A DNA stretch of 64,000 nt from Mucilaginibacter lappiensis. GTDB taxonomy: Bacteria; Bacteroidota; Bacteroidia; Sphingobacteriales; Sphingobacteriaceae. The stretch covers positions 62,001-126,000 of the forward strand of contig NZ_FTMG01000009.1 in NCBI RefSeq assembly GCF_900155965.1. Direction: 5' to 3'. Made by a program: the position numbers and the translations under genes. The notes beneath the pieces are model-generated. The model saw only the letters and a list, made by a program, of their open reading frames with translations, was not told the DNA's origin and did not search any database. Below, piece by piece: positions 51,863-60,594 of this stretch (position 1 is the stretch's first letter; each line of letters starts with the position of its first letter).

Positions 51863-53248
51863 ATGTCTCCAAATACAAAAAAATGCTTAAAGACAAAGGA
51901 AATGGTTAATAATGAAATAAAAACTATCTCTGCTTATATTATCAATTTAAAGAGCAGAGTAGATCGTAAAGAACACATTTTAAAAGAATTTGCCGGTCGC
52001 CCGGAATTTACTGCACATGTAGTGGAAGCTTGCCAGCACAAAATTGGCGCCGTTGGTTTATGGAATACGATCAGGCACATCGTGCAAAATTTGGTAAATG
52101 AAGATGATGAATATGTATTGATTTGTGAGGATGATCATCAATTTACGGCTTCTTATTCTAAAGAGTTATTGTTTAACAGTATAGCTAGCGCCCAGAATAG
52201 AAATGCAGATATATTGTTGGGAGGTATAAGTTGGTTTAAGGGTATTGTGCAGATTGAAGATCCTTTGTTTTGGGTGAAAAGCTTTAACGGAACACAGTTC
52301 CTGATCATATTCAGAAAGCTTTTTACCTCATTGTTGGCCGCTGATTTCAATGATAATGATACCGCCGACTTTAAAATATCCATACTCGCTGAGAGTCAAT
52401 TTTTTATACACCCTTTTATTTCTGTACAAAAAGATTTTGGGTATTCTGACGCTACACCTAATAATAACCAGGAAGGTCATGTTGGGGAATTGTTTGCAAC
52501 GAGTTCAGAATGGATTCAGAATTTAAAAAGTGTTGGCTTTTATTATGAAAATATTAATCGACAAATTGAGGATGAAAGTGATGAAGATGTATATCATAAT
52601 TTAATCATTCCAACTTATGTTATTAATCTGCCTGAAAGAACGGATAGACTGGAGCATATAAAAAAGCAATTTAAAGGAAAACCGGAGTTTAATGTAACAA
52701 TTGTAGAGGCCTGTAACCATAAAATAGGTTCTGTAGGCCTATGGCAAAGTATCAGAAAGATTATTAACCTGGCAATGGAAAACGATGATGATGTGATAAT
52801 TATATGCGAGGACGATCATGAGTTTACAGAGTATTACTTCAAAGAGTATTTGATGAAAAATATAATAGAGGCTCACTTACAGGGGATAAATTATTTATCG
52901 GGCGGCAGCAGCTATACTGATAATGAAATACTCATTGCTGATAATAGATTTTGGGTAAGTAATTGTCTGGCCACTCAGTTTATTATTCTTTATAAAAGCT
53001 TTTTCCAGCAAATTATTGATGAACCTTTTGATGATGGGGTTATTGTTGATCGATTACTCTCTGAAATGACAAGTAAAAAAATGGTATTGTATCCATTTAT
53101 TTCAAGGCAACATGATTTTGGATATTCAGATGTTACGACGATCCACAATGAAAATAAAAATTTGGTTAACCGGTTATTCGAGGAGAGTGATAAGAAGCTA
53201 AACGCCATTTATATTATGCATCAAAAGTATAATTCCGTAGATATATAA
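51863..53248 (+). CDS. Internally duplicated GT25-like protein near the peptide genes
   Basis: 461 residues; M14 at 51902 (MVNNEIKTISAYIINLKSRV) may be the true start. Two homologous halves, about 1-230 and 245-461. Each opens with INL-x-R-x-DR-x-EHI, then PEF...VEAC-HKIG-VGLW and an acidic motif (LICEDDHQFT and IICEDDHEFT). Each ends near HPFIS-x-Q-x-DFGYSD-x-T. The EDD motif and INL start resemble family 25 glycosyltransferases (LPS/collagen type), which use a DXD-like metal site. Placed beside precursors and a disulfide-forming enzyme, it may glycosylate the peptide, as in glycocins. It could equally act on surface glycans. Confidence 0.75.
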   Translation: MSPNTKKCLKTKEMVNNEIKTISAYIINLKSRVDRKEHILKEFAGRPEFTAHVVEACQHKIGAVGLWNTIRHIVQNLVNEDDEYVLICEDDHQFTASYSKELLFNSIASAQNRNADILLGGISWFKGIVQIEDPLFWVKSFNGTQFLIIFRKLFTSLLAADFNDNDTADFKISILAESQFFIHPFISVQKDFGYSDATPNNNQEGHVGELFATSSEWIQNLKSVGFYYENINRQIEDESDEDVYHNLIIPTYVINLPERTDRLEHIKKQFKGKPEFNVTIVEACNHKIGSVGLWQSIRKIINLAMENDDDVIIICEDDHEFTEYYFKEYLMKNIIEAHLQGINYLSGGSSYTDNEILIADNRFWVSNCLATQFIILYKSFFQQIIDEPFDDGVIVDRLLSEMTSKKMVLYPFISRQHDFGYSDVTTIHNENKNLVNRLFEESDKKLNAIYIMHQKYNSVDI

Positions 53249-53270
53249 AATATAAACAAAGAATTTTCAG

Positions 53271-53298
53271 AATCCGGTACCCGCCGGATTTTTTGTTT
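53271..53298 (+). terminator. Terminator after the GT25-like gene
   Basis: The stem AATCCGG / CCGGATT, with a 6-base loop, is followed by TTTTTTGTTTTT. It closes the accessory island before the mraZ promoter. Confidence 0.88.
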
Positions 53299-53343
53299 TT
53301 ATGGGTATGGCAAAATATCCTCCAAAAATGTTGAAAACTTTTT

Positions 53344-53374
53344 GGTGGTAGAAAGTGGTAGAAAGTGGTAAAAG
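53344..53374 (+). promoter_or_regulatory. MraZ-binding repeats upstream of mraZ
   Basis: GGTGGTAGAAAGTGGTAGAAAGTGGTAAAAG repeats the word GTGGTAGAAA with a 10-base period (about three copies). MraZ proteins bind short direct repeats spaced one helical turn apart in front of their own operon, so this is the expected autoregulatory site. It lies 41 bases before the mraZ ATG at 53415. Confidence 0.8.
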
Positions 53375-53414
53375 TAACTTACTTTTACTCATTAAATCAT
53401 GCCATAGTCTTAAA

Positions 53415-53879
53415 ATGTCCTATTTAACCGGTGAATTTGAATGTAAGCTGGATCCTAAATCAAGGATGATGATACCTGCTGGGCTCAAAAAAAAGCTTCC
53501 TGAAGCTGAAACTGAGGGCCTGGTGATCAATCGCGGATTCAAAAACTACCTGGTTATATATACTAAAACAGAATGGGACAAAAGGCTGGATGAACTGAGC
53601 AAACTTAACGAATACGAGGAAGATAACATAGAGTTTATCAGATATTTCACCCGTGGCGCTACTGAGCTTTCGCTTGATGCGGCCGGTAGGGTGTTGTTGC
53701 CGAAGTTTTTGTTGGATTATGCAGGTATAAAAAATGATGTAGTGCTGGCTTGTCAGTTAAATAAAATTGAAGTGTGGGATGCTGATGCGCATAAGACTGC
53801 GTTCTCCAATGAGCCGCAAAACTTTAGTGCGTTGGCGCAGCGGGTTATGGGTAATAAAGCAAGGAGGGGTGATGAGTGA
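53415..53879 (+). CDS. mraZ: Transcriptional regulator MraZ
   Basis: 154 residues from the ATG at 53415 (MSYLTGEFECKLDPKSRMMI). The longer frame from 53355 runs back through the MraZ-box repeats and is not a protein start. Two SpoVT/AbrB-type DNA-binding halves are visible: KLDPKSRMMIPAGLKKKLPE and LDAAGRVLLPKFLLDYAGIK. It controls the dcw operon that it heads, binding the repeats just upstream. Confidence 0.95.
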   Translation: MSYLTGEFECKLDPKSRMMIPAGLKKKLPEAETEGLVINRGFKNYLVIYTKTEWDKRLDELSKLNEYEEDNIEFIRYFTRGATELSLDAAGRVLLPKFLLDYAGIKNDVVLACQLNKIEVWDADAHKTAFSNEPQNFSALAQRVMGNKARRGDE

Positions 53880-54774
53880 GTATCATGTACCGGTTATGCT
53901 CGATGAGTGTATTGAGGGTCTTGCCATTAAAAAGGACGGAACTTATGTGGACGTTACTTTTGGTGGTGGCGGTCACTCACGTGAAATATTAAAACATTTG
54001 GGGCCCGATGGCACTTTGTTGGCTTTTGATCAGGATGCCGATGCGCAGCAAAATTTGATTGAGGACAAACGTTTTGTATTTGTTGATCAAAACTTTCGCT
54101 ATCTCAAAAACTTTTGCCGTTTGCACGGCGCTATCCCGGTTGATGGTATACTGGCCGATCTGGGTGTTTCATCCTATCAGTTTGATCAGGCCGAACGGGG
54201 TTTTTCAATCCGCTTTGATGCGGAGTTAGATATGCGCATGAACCAACTGGGTGATCTTACGGCTAAGGATGTGGTTAATAACTATACGGTTGCGGAGTTA
54301 CACCGGATTTTTGGCATTTACGGTGAGATTCAGAACGCGAAATCGCTGGCCGAAACTATCGCGACAGCTCGTTTAAACGCGCCGATAGTAACCATCGCCG
54401 ATTTGAAAAATGCGATTAGCAACCGTATCCCCCGGGGTAAGGAAAATAAATACCTGGCACAAGTGTTCCAGGCGTTACGCATTGAGGTTAACCAGGAGCT
54501 GGAAGCATTGAAGGAGTTTTTGGTTCAGTCGGCAGAGGTTTTAGCTGTTGGCGGCAGACTGGTGGTAATGTCATATCATTCGCTGGAAGACAGGCTGGTG
54601 AAAAATTTCATCGCCAAAGGCAAGTTCAGCGGCGAGGTGGAGAAAGACTTTTACGGTAATAACAATAAACCATTGGATGCAGTAAGCCGTGGAGCTATAA
54701 CCGCATCAGATGATGAGATAAAGAATAATAATAGAGCACGGAGCGCTAAATTAAGGATAGCTGTAAAAAAATGA
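53872..54774 (+). CDS. rsmH: 16S rRNA (cytosine1402-N4) methyltransferase
   Basis: 300 residues from the ATG at 53872 (MSEYHVPVMLDECIEGLAIK); a frame from 53767 lies within mraZ and is not used. Motifs: DVTFGGGGHSREILKHLGPD (SAM site), AFDQDADAQQNL, VDGILADLGVSSYQFDQAERGFS, and late MSYHSLEDRLVKNF. It methylates C1402 in 16S rRNA. It overlaps the mraZ stop by 8 bases. Confidence 0.97.
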   Translation: MSEYHVPVMLDECIEGLAIKKDGTYVDVTFGGGGHSREILKHLGPDGTLLAFDQDADAQQNLIEDKRFVFVDQNFRYLKNFCRLHGAIPVDGILADLGVSSYQFDQAERGFSIRFDAELDMRMNQLGDLTAKDVVNNYTVAELHRIFGIYGEIQNAKSLAETIATARLNAPIVTIADLKNAISNRIPRGKENKYLAQVFQALRIEVNQELEALKEFLVQSAEVLAVGGRLVVMSYHSLEDRLVKNFIAKGKFSGEVEKDFYGNNNKPLDAVSRGAITASDDEIKNNNRARSAKLRIAVKK

Positions 54775-55184
54775 CAAATCGTTTGCGTACAGAAATTCAG
54801 GACGAAGAAGAATTAGAACAGGATCTTATCGTGGAGGAAAAACCTGCGCGCGAAATCCAGGACAATCTTTTTACCCAGTTTTTTGCCAAAGGCTTTATCA
54901 CGAAAGAAACAGCCACAGGTGCGCTACCATTTATTATGTATATAGCCCTGTTGGGTATGATATACATTGGTAATATGCACCTGGCCGAAAAAACGATACG
55001 TGACATAGATGATATTACCAAAGAGGTAAAAGAGCGTGGCTGGGATTACAAAACCGCCAAAGCCGATATGGCCTTTAAAAGTACATTAACCGAGGTTGCT
55101 AAACGTGCCGATACCCTGGGGGTAAGGCAGTCTGTTGAGCCGCCGCAAAAAATAACAGTAAAGGAGGATCAGGATGGGAATTAG
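54771..55184 (+). CDS. FtsL-like division protein
   Basis: 137 residues. A charged cytoplasmic N-terminus (EIQDEEELEQDLIVEEKPAR) leads to one membrane helix (ATGALPFIMYIALLGMIYIG, about residues 48-67). The periplasmic part is helical and probably coiled (EKTIRDIDDITKEVKERGWD). The position between rsmH and ftsI is that of FtsL, whose sequences are too divergent for firm naming. It overlaps both neighbours (4 and 11 bases). Confidence 0.82.
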   Translation: MTNRLRTEIQDEEELEQDLIVEEKPAREIQDNLFTQFFAKGFITKETATGALPFIMYIALLGMIYIGNMHLAEKTIRDIDDITKEVKERGWDYKTAKADMAFKSTLTEVAKRADTLGVRQSVEPPQKITVKEDQDGN

Positions 55185-57285
55185 AACCAACATTCTGCTG
55201 CGGGTATATATCGCTTTCGGGCTGATATTGCTATTTGCTTTTGCTGTAGTAGTGCAGTTATGCCGTGTGCAATTTGTACAGGGTAAAAAATGGAAAGATA
55301 TGGCAGCCAGTCTTTCGGCCCAGTATCAAACGGTTGAAGCTGCCCGTGGTAATATTTTCTCTGCAGATGGTAGTCTTTTAGCTACTTCTGTTCCGGAGTA
55401 TGAGTTACACATGGATATGATGGCCGGCGGTATTGCCGAGGATAGCGTGTTTAATGACAACATTGATCAGCTGGCTATGAACCTGTCAAAAATGTATGGC
55501 GACAGAAGTGCCCGTGAATATTCCAGAATATTTCGCGATGCCCGCAAAGAGGGCTCGCGTTATCAGTTGTTAAGACGGCGGGTAAGCTATCAGGAATTAA
55601 AAAAAATCAAAGAGTTTCCGATTTTCAAAAAAAGGAAGACCAAAAACTGTTTGATTGTACTGCAGCAAAACAAGCGTATACGACCGTTTCACTCGTTGGC
55701 AGCCCGTACTATTGGATATAAAAATGAGAATGTAAAAAACGCTGTAGGCCTGGAGGGGGCCTATTCGTCTTATATCAATGGCGAGAATGGACGCAGGTTA
55801 ATGCAGCGCATTCCAGGTGGAACCTGGATGCCTGTTGATGATGACGAAGAGATAGCCGCTAAAGATGGTGCAGATATCATATCCACCATCAATGTGAATT
55901 TTCAGGATGTGGCCCAGGAGGCGTTGATGAAACAGTTGACCAAAAGTGAGGCTGATCATGGTTGTGTGGTGTTAATGGAAGTAGCTACCGGCGAGGTGCG
56001 GGCAATAGCCAACTTTACCCGTACCAAGGAGGGGGACTACGAAGAAAGGATGAACTACGCTATCAGTAATGCTATTGACCCGGGTTCAACCTTTAAGCTG
56101 GCATCGTACATGACCTTGCTCGATCAGCATAAGATTGATACCAGTTCTATAGTAAATGCCGAAGGTGGTAAATACAAATTCCCGAAAGGGCCAACCATTA
56201 CCGATACCGAGCATGATAACTATGAAATGAGTGTTAAACGGGCGTTCGAAGAATCATCAAACGTGGCGGCAGCTAAATTGGTGACCAGGTATTATCACGA
56301 TAACCCGTGGGAGTATATCAATAAATTGTACAGTTATCATTTAAACGAAAGGTTAGGGTTGCAAATCCCGGGCGAAGGTAAACCGGTGATCAAAAATCCG
56401 TCAAACCGCAGCTGGAACAAGAACTACACCTTGCCCGAAATGGCCTACGGTTATGAAATGAACTTGACGCCACTGCAAATGCTGGCTTTTTATAACTCGG
56501 TACCAAACAATGGTAAGCTCATTGCACCCATTTTTGTGCGCGAGATACGCCGCCTGGGTAATCCGATAGAGCAGTTCCAGGCCCGGGTTATTAATGAGCA
56601 TGTATGCTCGGACGTTACAGTAGGTAAATTGAAGGGAATGTTAGAGGGGGTGGTACTTAACGGTACTGGTAAAAATGTAATTAAAAACAAGCTTTATAGT
56701 GTAGCTGGTAAAACCGGTACGGCGCAAATAGCCGACGGACGTAAAGGTTATACTGCTCATAAAACATACCAGGCTTCTTTTTGCGGTTATTTCCCTGCCG
56801 ATCATCCTAAATATTCCATGATCGTGGTGATCAATAACCCAACAAAAGGTAATTATCTGGCGGCCCTGGTTGCGGGTCCGGTTTTCAGGGAAATAGCCGA
56901 TAGGGTGTATGCCAATGATATGGAGATAAACCAAAGTCCGGCTACAAATTTGGTGGGTAATACCAGTATGCCAAAAGTAAAGCAGGGTAATTTAAAAGCA
57001 TTAAAAAAGGTGTACACCAAATTGGGTGTAAAACCGCTGTACGCTTCGGCAAATGCCAACACAGGCGGCGTTGATACCAGCAACGGTATCCCCTTTGAAG
57101 AAGTAAGATATAAGAATGGCACCGTTCCGGGAGTAACCGGCATGGGCCTTAGTGATGCCCTGTATGTATTGGGTAACGCGGGTTATAAAGTAACGGTACG
57201 CGGCAGCGGCGTGGTAACCACACAATCGGTTACCGGTGGCAGCCTCATACCAAAAGGATCACGAATAACAATTGAATTACAATGA
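55174..57285 (+). CDS. ftsI: Penicillin-binding protein, FtsI family, with PASTA domain
   Basis: 703 residues. A membrane anchor near residues 8-28 (VYIAFGLILLFAFAVVV) is followed by a dimerisation domain. The transpeptidase domain has nucleophile DPGSTFKLASYMTLLD (SxxK near residue 305), ESSNVAAAKLV (SxN) and YSVAGKTGTAQIADGRKG (KTG near residue 510). One PASTA domain ends the protein (TVPGVTGMGLSDALYVLGNA, from about residue 648). It makes septal peptidoglycan crosslinks with FtsW. Confidence 0.96.
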   Translation: MGIRTNILLRVYIAFGLILLFAFAVVVQLCRVQFVQGKKWKDMAASLSAQYQTVEAARGNIFSADGSLLATSVPEYELHMDMMAGGIAEDSVFNDNIDQLAMNLSKMYGDRSAREYSRIFRDARKEGSRYQLLRRRVSYQELKKIKEFPIFKKRKTKNCLIVLQQNKRIRPFHSLAARTIGYKNENVKNAVGLEGAYSSYINGENGRRLMQRIPGGTWMPVDDDEEIAAKDGADIISTINVNFQDVAQEALMKQLTKSEADHGCVVLMEVATGEVRAIANFTRTKEGDYEERMNYAISNAIDPGSTFKLASYMTLLDQHKIDTSSIVNAEGGKYKFPKGPTITDTEHDNYEMSVKRAFEESSNVAAAKLVTRYYHDNPWEYINKLYSYHLNERLGLQIPGEGKPVIKNPSNRSWNKNYTLPEMAYGYEMNLTPLQMLAFYNSVPNNGKLIAPIFVREIRRLGNPIEQFQARVINEHVCSDVTVGKLKGMLEGVVLNGTGKNVIKNKLYSVAGKTGTAQIADGRKGYTAHKTYQASFCGYFPADHPKYSMIVVINNPTKGNYLAALVAGPVFREIADRVYANDMEINQSPATNLVGNTSMPKVKQGNLKALKKVYTKLGVKPLYASANANTGGVDTSNGIPFEEVRYKNGTVPGVTGMGLSDALYVLGNAGYKVTVRGSGVVTTQSVTGGSLIPKGSRITIELQ

Positions 57286-58742
57286 TGTATTTAAGTGATA
57301 TACTGGATGGATTGGCTTTTACTGAATTACAGGGAAGCGCTGATGTGGAAATTACGTCTGTAACCTTTGATTCGCGCAAAGTTGAGCCCGGTTCATTGTT
57401 TGTTGCTGTAAAAGGCACGCTGGTTGATGGTCATGACTATATTGATCAGGCTATTAAAAGCGGTGCTATAGCTATTATTTGTGAAGATCTGCCCGCGCGT
57501 ACCGTAGCTGAGGTGGACTTTCTGATGGTGGCCGATTCTGGTAAGGCATTGAGTATTGTTGCCGCCAATTTTTATGGACAGCCATCCGAAAAGCTTAAGC
57601 TGGTTGGTGTTACCGGTACCAATGGTAAAACTACAGTGGCTACTTTGCTGTACCAACTGTTTCGAGATTTGGGATATAAATGCGGTCTGTTATCAACTGT
57701 CGAAAACCAGGTCAATGGTACGGTAATTCCATCAACCCACACCACTCCCGATCCCATTGAGCTGAATAGCTTATTGGCAGAGATGGTGGAGCAGGGATGT
57801 GATTATTGCTTTATGGAAGTGAGTTCGCACGCCATAGCTCAGCACCGTATTGCCAACCTGGTGTTTTCGGGTGGGATATTTACCAATTTGACGCATGATC
57901 ATTTAGATTATCATAAAACTTTCGATAGTTATCTGAAAGCTAAAAAGGCATTTTTTGATGGCCTGCCAAAAACCGCCTTTGCGCTTACCAATAGCGATGA
58001 TAAAAATGGTAATGTGATGCTGCAGAACACCCAGGCGCATAAAAAAACCTACGGACTAAAAACTATGGCCGATTATAAGGCCCGTATCCTGGAAAATCAG
58101 TTTGAGGGCTTGCTGCTGCACATTGATAGTGAAGAGGTTTGGTTTAAAATGGTTGGCACATTTAACGCCTACAATTTGCTGGCGGTTTATGCCACTGCTA
58201 TGTTGCTCGATCAGGATAAAGCTAAAGTATTAACCAGCTTGAGTAAACTGACGGGTGCCGAAGGTCGCTTTGAATATATAGTAGCGCCTAATAAGGTAAT
58301 AGGCATAGTTGATTATGCCCACACGCCTGATGCTGTACAAAATGTACTGAGCACCATTCATGACATCCGTAAGGGTAACGAGAAAGTGATCACCGTAATT
58401 GGCTGCGGTGGCGATAGGGATAAAACGAAACGCCCGATCATGGCACGTGTAGCCAGCGAGTGGAGCGATAAGGTAATATTAACTGCCGATAATCCACGGA
58501 CGGAAGATCCGGGTCAGATCATTAAAGATATGGAGGAAGGGGTTGATCCGGCTTTCAAAAGACATGCGGTGAGCATTGTTGATCGTCGCGAAGCAATAAA
58601 AACAGCCTGTATGTTGGCCAATCCAGGTGATATTATACTGGTAGCCGGCAAAGGGCACGAGAAATACCAGGAAATAAATGGCGTGAAAAATCATTTTGAC
58701 GATATGGAGGAGTTGGAAGAGCAATTTAAGTTATTGTCATAG
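57282..58742 (+). CDS. murE: UDP-MurNAc-L-Ala-D-Glu:meso-diaminopimelate ligase
   Basis: 486 residues. The Mur ligase P-loop is VGVTGTNGKTTVATLLYQLF (about residue 109). The D-N-P-R motif in ILTADNPRTEDPGQIIKDME (about residue 405) marks the meso-diaminopimelate-specific enzymes rather than the lysine type. It adds the third residue of the peptide stem. Start overlaps ftsI by 4 bases. The stop TAG at 58740-58742 overlaps the left arm of the four-helix-bundle element. Confidence 0.97.
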   Translation: MMYLSDILDGLAFTELQGSADVEITSVTFDSRKVEPGSLFVAVKGTLVDGHDYIDQAIKSGAIAIICEDLPARTVAEVDFLMVADSGKALSIVAANFYGQPSEKLKLVGVTGTNGKTTVATLLYQLFRDLGYKCGLLSTVENQVNGTVIPSTHTTPDPIELNSLLAEMVEQGCDYCFMEVSSHAIAQHRIANLVFSGGIFTNLTHDHLDYHKTFDSYLKAKKAFFDGLPKTAFALTNSDDKNGNVMLQNTQAHKKTYGLKTMADYKARILENQFEGLLLHIDSEEVWFKMVGTFNAYNLLAVYATAMLLDQDKAKVLTSLSKLTGAEGRFEYIVAPNKVIGIVDYAHTPDAVQNVLSTIHDIRKGNEKVITVIGCGGDRDKTKRPIMARVASEWSDKVILTADNPRTEDPGQIIKDMEEGVDPAFKRHAVSIVDRREAIKTACMLANPGDIILVAGKGHEKYQEINGVKNHFDDMEELEEQFKLLS

Positions 58743-59243
58743 ATGTGCAGATTTCAGATGTGCAAATGTGCAGATGAGGAAGAAGATGAAAAAATGACTG
58801 GATTGAAGTAATATAAAATGGATGAAAAGCCTAATCTGATAGTTGACCTGACATTTAAGTTCTCGTTGAAGATAATAAGCTTTACAGAAAAGCTGGAAAC
58901 AGAAAGGAAATTTAATATGGCGAATCAGCTTTTTAGAAGTGGAACATCAATCGGAGCGAATATTTGTGAAGCACAGGGAGCACAGAGCAAGGCTGATTTT
59001 AAACATAAATGTAAAATAGCTTATAAAGAAGCCGAAGAAACAAGATACTGGTTAAGATTATGTCAACAAGCGGAAAGTTATCCATTTGAACAAGCAATGC
59101 TTGATGATATACAGTCAATAGTTAAAGTTTTAGGGAAGATAATTTCATCAACCAATTAATAAGTAACAAAAAAAATCAAAACATAAACCGCACATCTGCA
59201 TATCTGCACATTTGAAATCTGCACATCTGCACATCTGCACATT
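58741..59243 (+). mobile_element. Word-array inverted-repeat element carrying a four-helix-bundle gene, inserted between murE and mraY
   Basis: The left arm 58741-58776 and the right arm 59191-59243 are inverted complements built from TGCAGATG/GTGCAAATG words; AGATGTGCAGATTTC is shared exactly in inverted form, and the right arm has more word copies. Between the arms lies the 113-residue gene at 58818. The element fills the murE-mraY gap almost entirely. I see no transposase and no clear target-site duplication. It matches the architecture of the empty word-array elements elsewhere in the window, so I read it as a coding version of them. Confidence 0.7.
58818..59159 (+). CDS. Four-helix-bundle protein (S23/IVS-encoded type, Avd-like fold)
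   Basis: 113 residues, mostly helical: DLTFKFSLKIISFTEKLETE, then FNMANQLFRSGTSIGANICE, AQSKADFKHKCKIAYKEAEE, TRYWLRLCQQAESYPFEQ and LDDIQSIVKVLGKIISSTN. The S-I-G-A-N-I-x-E-A and the E-A-E-E-T-x-Y-W-L blocks are signature features of the family found inside 23S rRNA intervening sequences and related to Avd of diversity-generating retroelements. No reverse transcriptase or variable repeat is here. It lies inside inverted word-array arms, splitting murE from mraY. Confidence 0.9.
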   Translation: MDEKPNLIVDLTFKFSLKIISFTEKLETERKFNMANQLFRSGTSIGANICEAQGAQSKADFKHKCKIAYKEAEETRYWLRLCQQAESYPFEQAMLDDIQSIVKVLGKIISSTN

Positions 59244-59252
59244 GAAGAAGAG

Positions 59253-60494
59253 ATGTTATATTATTTATTTACATATCTAAGTAAAAACTACAGTATTCCG
59301 GGAGCGGGGGTATTTCAGTATATCACTTTCCGTACGGCAATGGCTGTAATAACATCATTGCTCATTACCACGGTATATGGCCGCAGACTGATCGATTATC
59401 TGCGTTTTAAACAAGTGGGCGAAACGGTACGGAACCTGGGTCTGGAAGGTCAGATGCAAAAATCAGGTACGCCTACTATGGGTGGTATCATTATTTTATT
59501 GGGTATCCTGATCCCTACGTTGCTGTTTGCTAAACTGAGTAACGTATATATTATCCTGATGCTGATCACCACTGTGTGGCTGGGCGCTATTGGTTTTCTG
59601 GACGATTATATCAAAGTATTCAGAAAGAATAAAGAAGGATTGGCAGGCAGGTTTAAGATCATCGGTCAGGTAGGGCTTTCGCTGATCATCGGTTGGACAA
59701 TGTATTTCAATACCGATATCGTGATCAGGCAGGAAGTAAAACCGCCTGTGAAGGTTGATGCCCCGGTGGAGTTCCATATGAAGAGGGATGTGCCGGTTTA
59801 TACACAGGATGTGCGGTCGACAAAAACCACGATGCCTTTTTATAAAAACAATGAGTTTGACTACGCCAAGGTATTAAAATTCCTGGGTCCTGGTTATGAG
59901 CAATACGGACTGGTCGTGTTCCTGTTTTTTGTAATACTGATTATCACATTTATATCAAACGGAGCCAATATTACCGATGGTATCGACGGATTGGCCACCG
60001 GCACATCGGCTATTATCGGCATTACGCTGGCTATACTGGCTTACGTATCTGGTAACATTGCCATGGCCGATTACCTGAACATTATGTTTTTACCTAACTC
60101 TGGCGAGCTGGTAATATTTGCCGGTGCATTTGTGGGTGCTTGTGTAGGCTTTTTATGGTACAACTCGTATCCCGCACAGGTGTTCATGGGCGATACCGGA
60201 AGTTTAGCCATTGGTGGTATCATTGCTGTTTTTGCCATTGTGATACGCAAAGAATTATTGCTCCCGGTATTATGCGGCGTATTCCTGATCGAAAACATAT
60301 CGGTGATTATGCAGGTAGGCTGGTTCAAATACACCAAGAAAAGATCGGGCGAGGGCAGGCGGATATTTTTAATGGCGCCGCTGCATCACCATTATCAGAA
60401 AAAAGGATTCCATGAAGCCAAAATCGTTACGCGCTTCTGGATCATTGGTATCATGCTGGCTATTATAACGATTATAACATTAAAGCTGAGATAG
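59253..60494 (+). CDS. mraY: Phospho-MurNAc-pentapeptide translocase
   Basis: 413 residues and ten helices, longer than many MraY because of an insert at about residues 170-215 ([20 protein letters not shown]). Motifs: [20 protein letters not shown] (DDY), [33 protein letters not shown] and [20 protein letters not shown] (HHH). It moves phospho-MurNAc-pentapeptide from UDP to undecaprenyl phosphate to form lipid I. The start codon follows the repeat element by nine bases, so its translation no longer couples to murE. Confidence 0.96.
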   Translation: MLYYLFTYLSKNYSIPGAGVFQYITFRTAMAVITSLLITTVYGRRLIDYLRFKQVGETVRNLGLEGQMQKSGTPTMGGIIILLGILIPTLLFAKLSNVYIILMLITTVWLGAIGFLDDYIKVFRKNKEGLAGRFKIIGQVGLSLIIGWTMYFNTDIVIRQEVKPPVKVDAPVEFHMKRDVPVYTQDVRSTKTTMPFYKNNEFDYAKVLKFLGPGYEQYGLVVFLFFVILIITFISNGANITDGIDGLATGTSAIIGITLAILAYVSGNIAMADYLNIMFLPNSGELVIFAGAFVGACVGFLWYNSYPAQVFMGDTGSLAIGGIIAVFAIVIRKELLLPVLCGVFLIENISVIMQVGWFKYTKKRSGEGRRIFLMAPLHHHYQKKGFHEAKIVTRFWIIGIMLAIITIITLKLR

Positions 60495-60495
60495 A

Positions 60496-60594
60496 TTTTA
60501 GAACCAAGAGATAAGAATCAAGATATAAGACAAGAATTATAGTGCAATGAATCAACAGGGACACAAAACACAAAACTCATCACTCACCACTCAA
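60496..60594. repeat. Word array between mraY and murD
   Basis: 60496-60540 repeats AGAACCAAGAG, ATAAGAATCAAGA and TATAAGACAAGA. 60570-60594 repeats CTCATCACTCACCACTCA-type words. Only one arm of the first is seen. The second array supplies the false N-terminal extension (MNQQGHKTQNSSLTTQ) in the longest murD frame. Confidence 0.55.

Noticed and set aside
53355-53414. Upstream extension of mraZ
   Set aside because: It translates the MraZ-box repeats and lacks similarity to the conserved MSYLTGEFE start.
53767-53871. Upstream extension of rsmH
   Set aside because: It lies inside mraZ in another frame; the family start is at 53872.
58741-59243. Diversity-generating retroelement suggested by the Avd-like protein
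   Set aside because: No reverse transcriptase and no template/variable repeat pair with A-biased changes is visible in the surrounding 10 kb.
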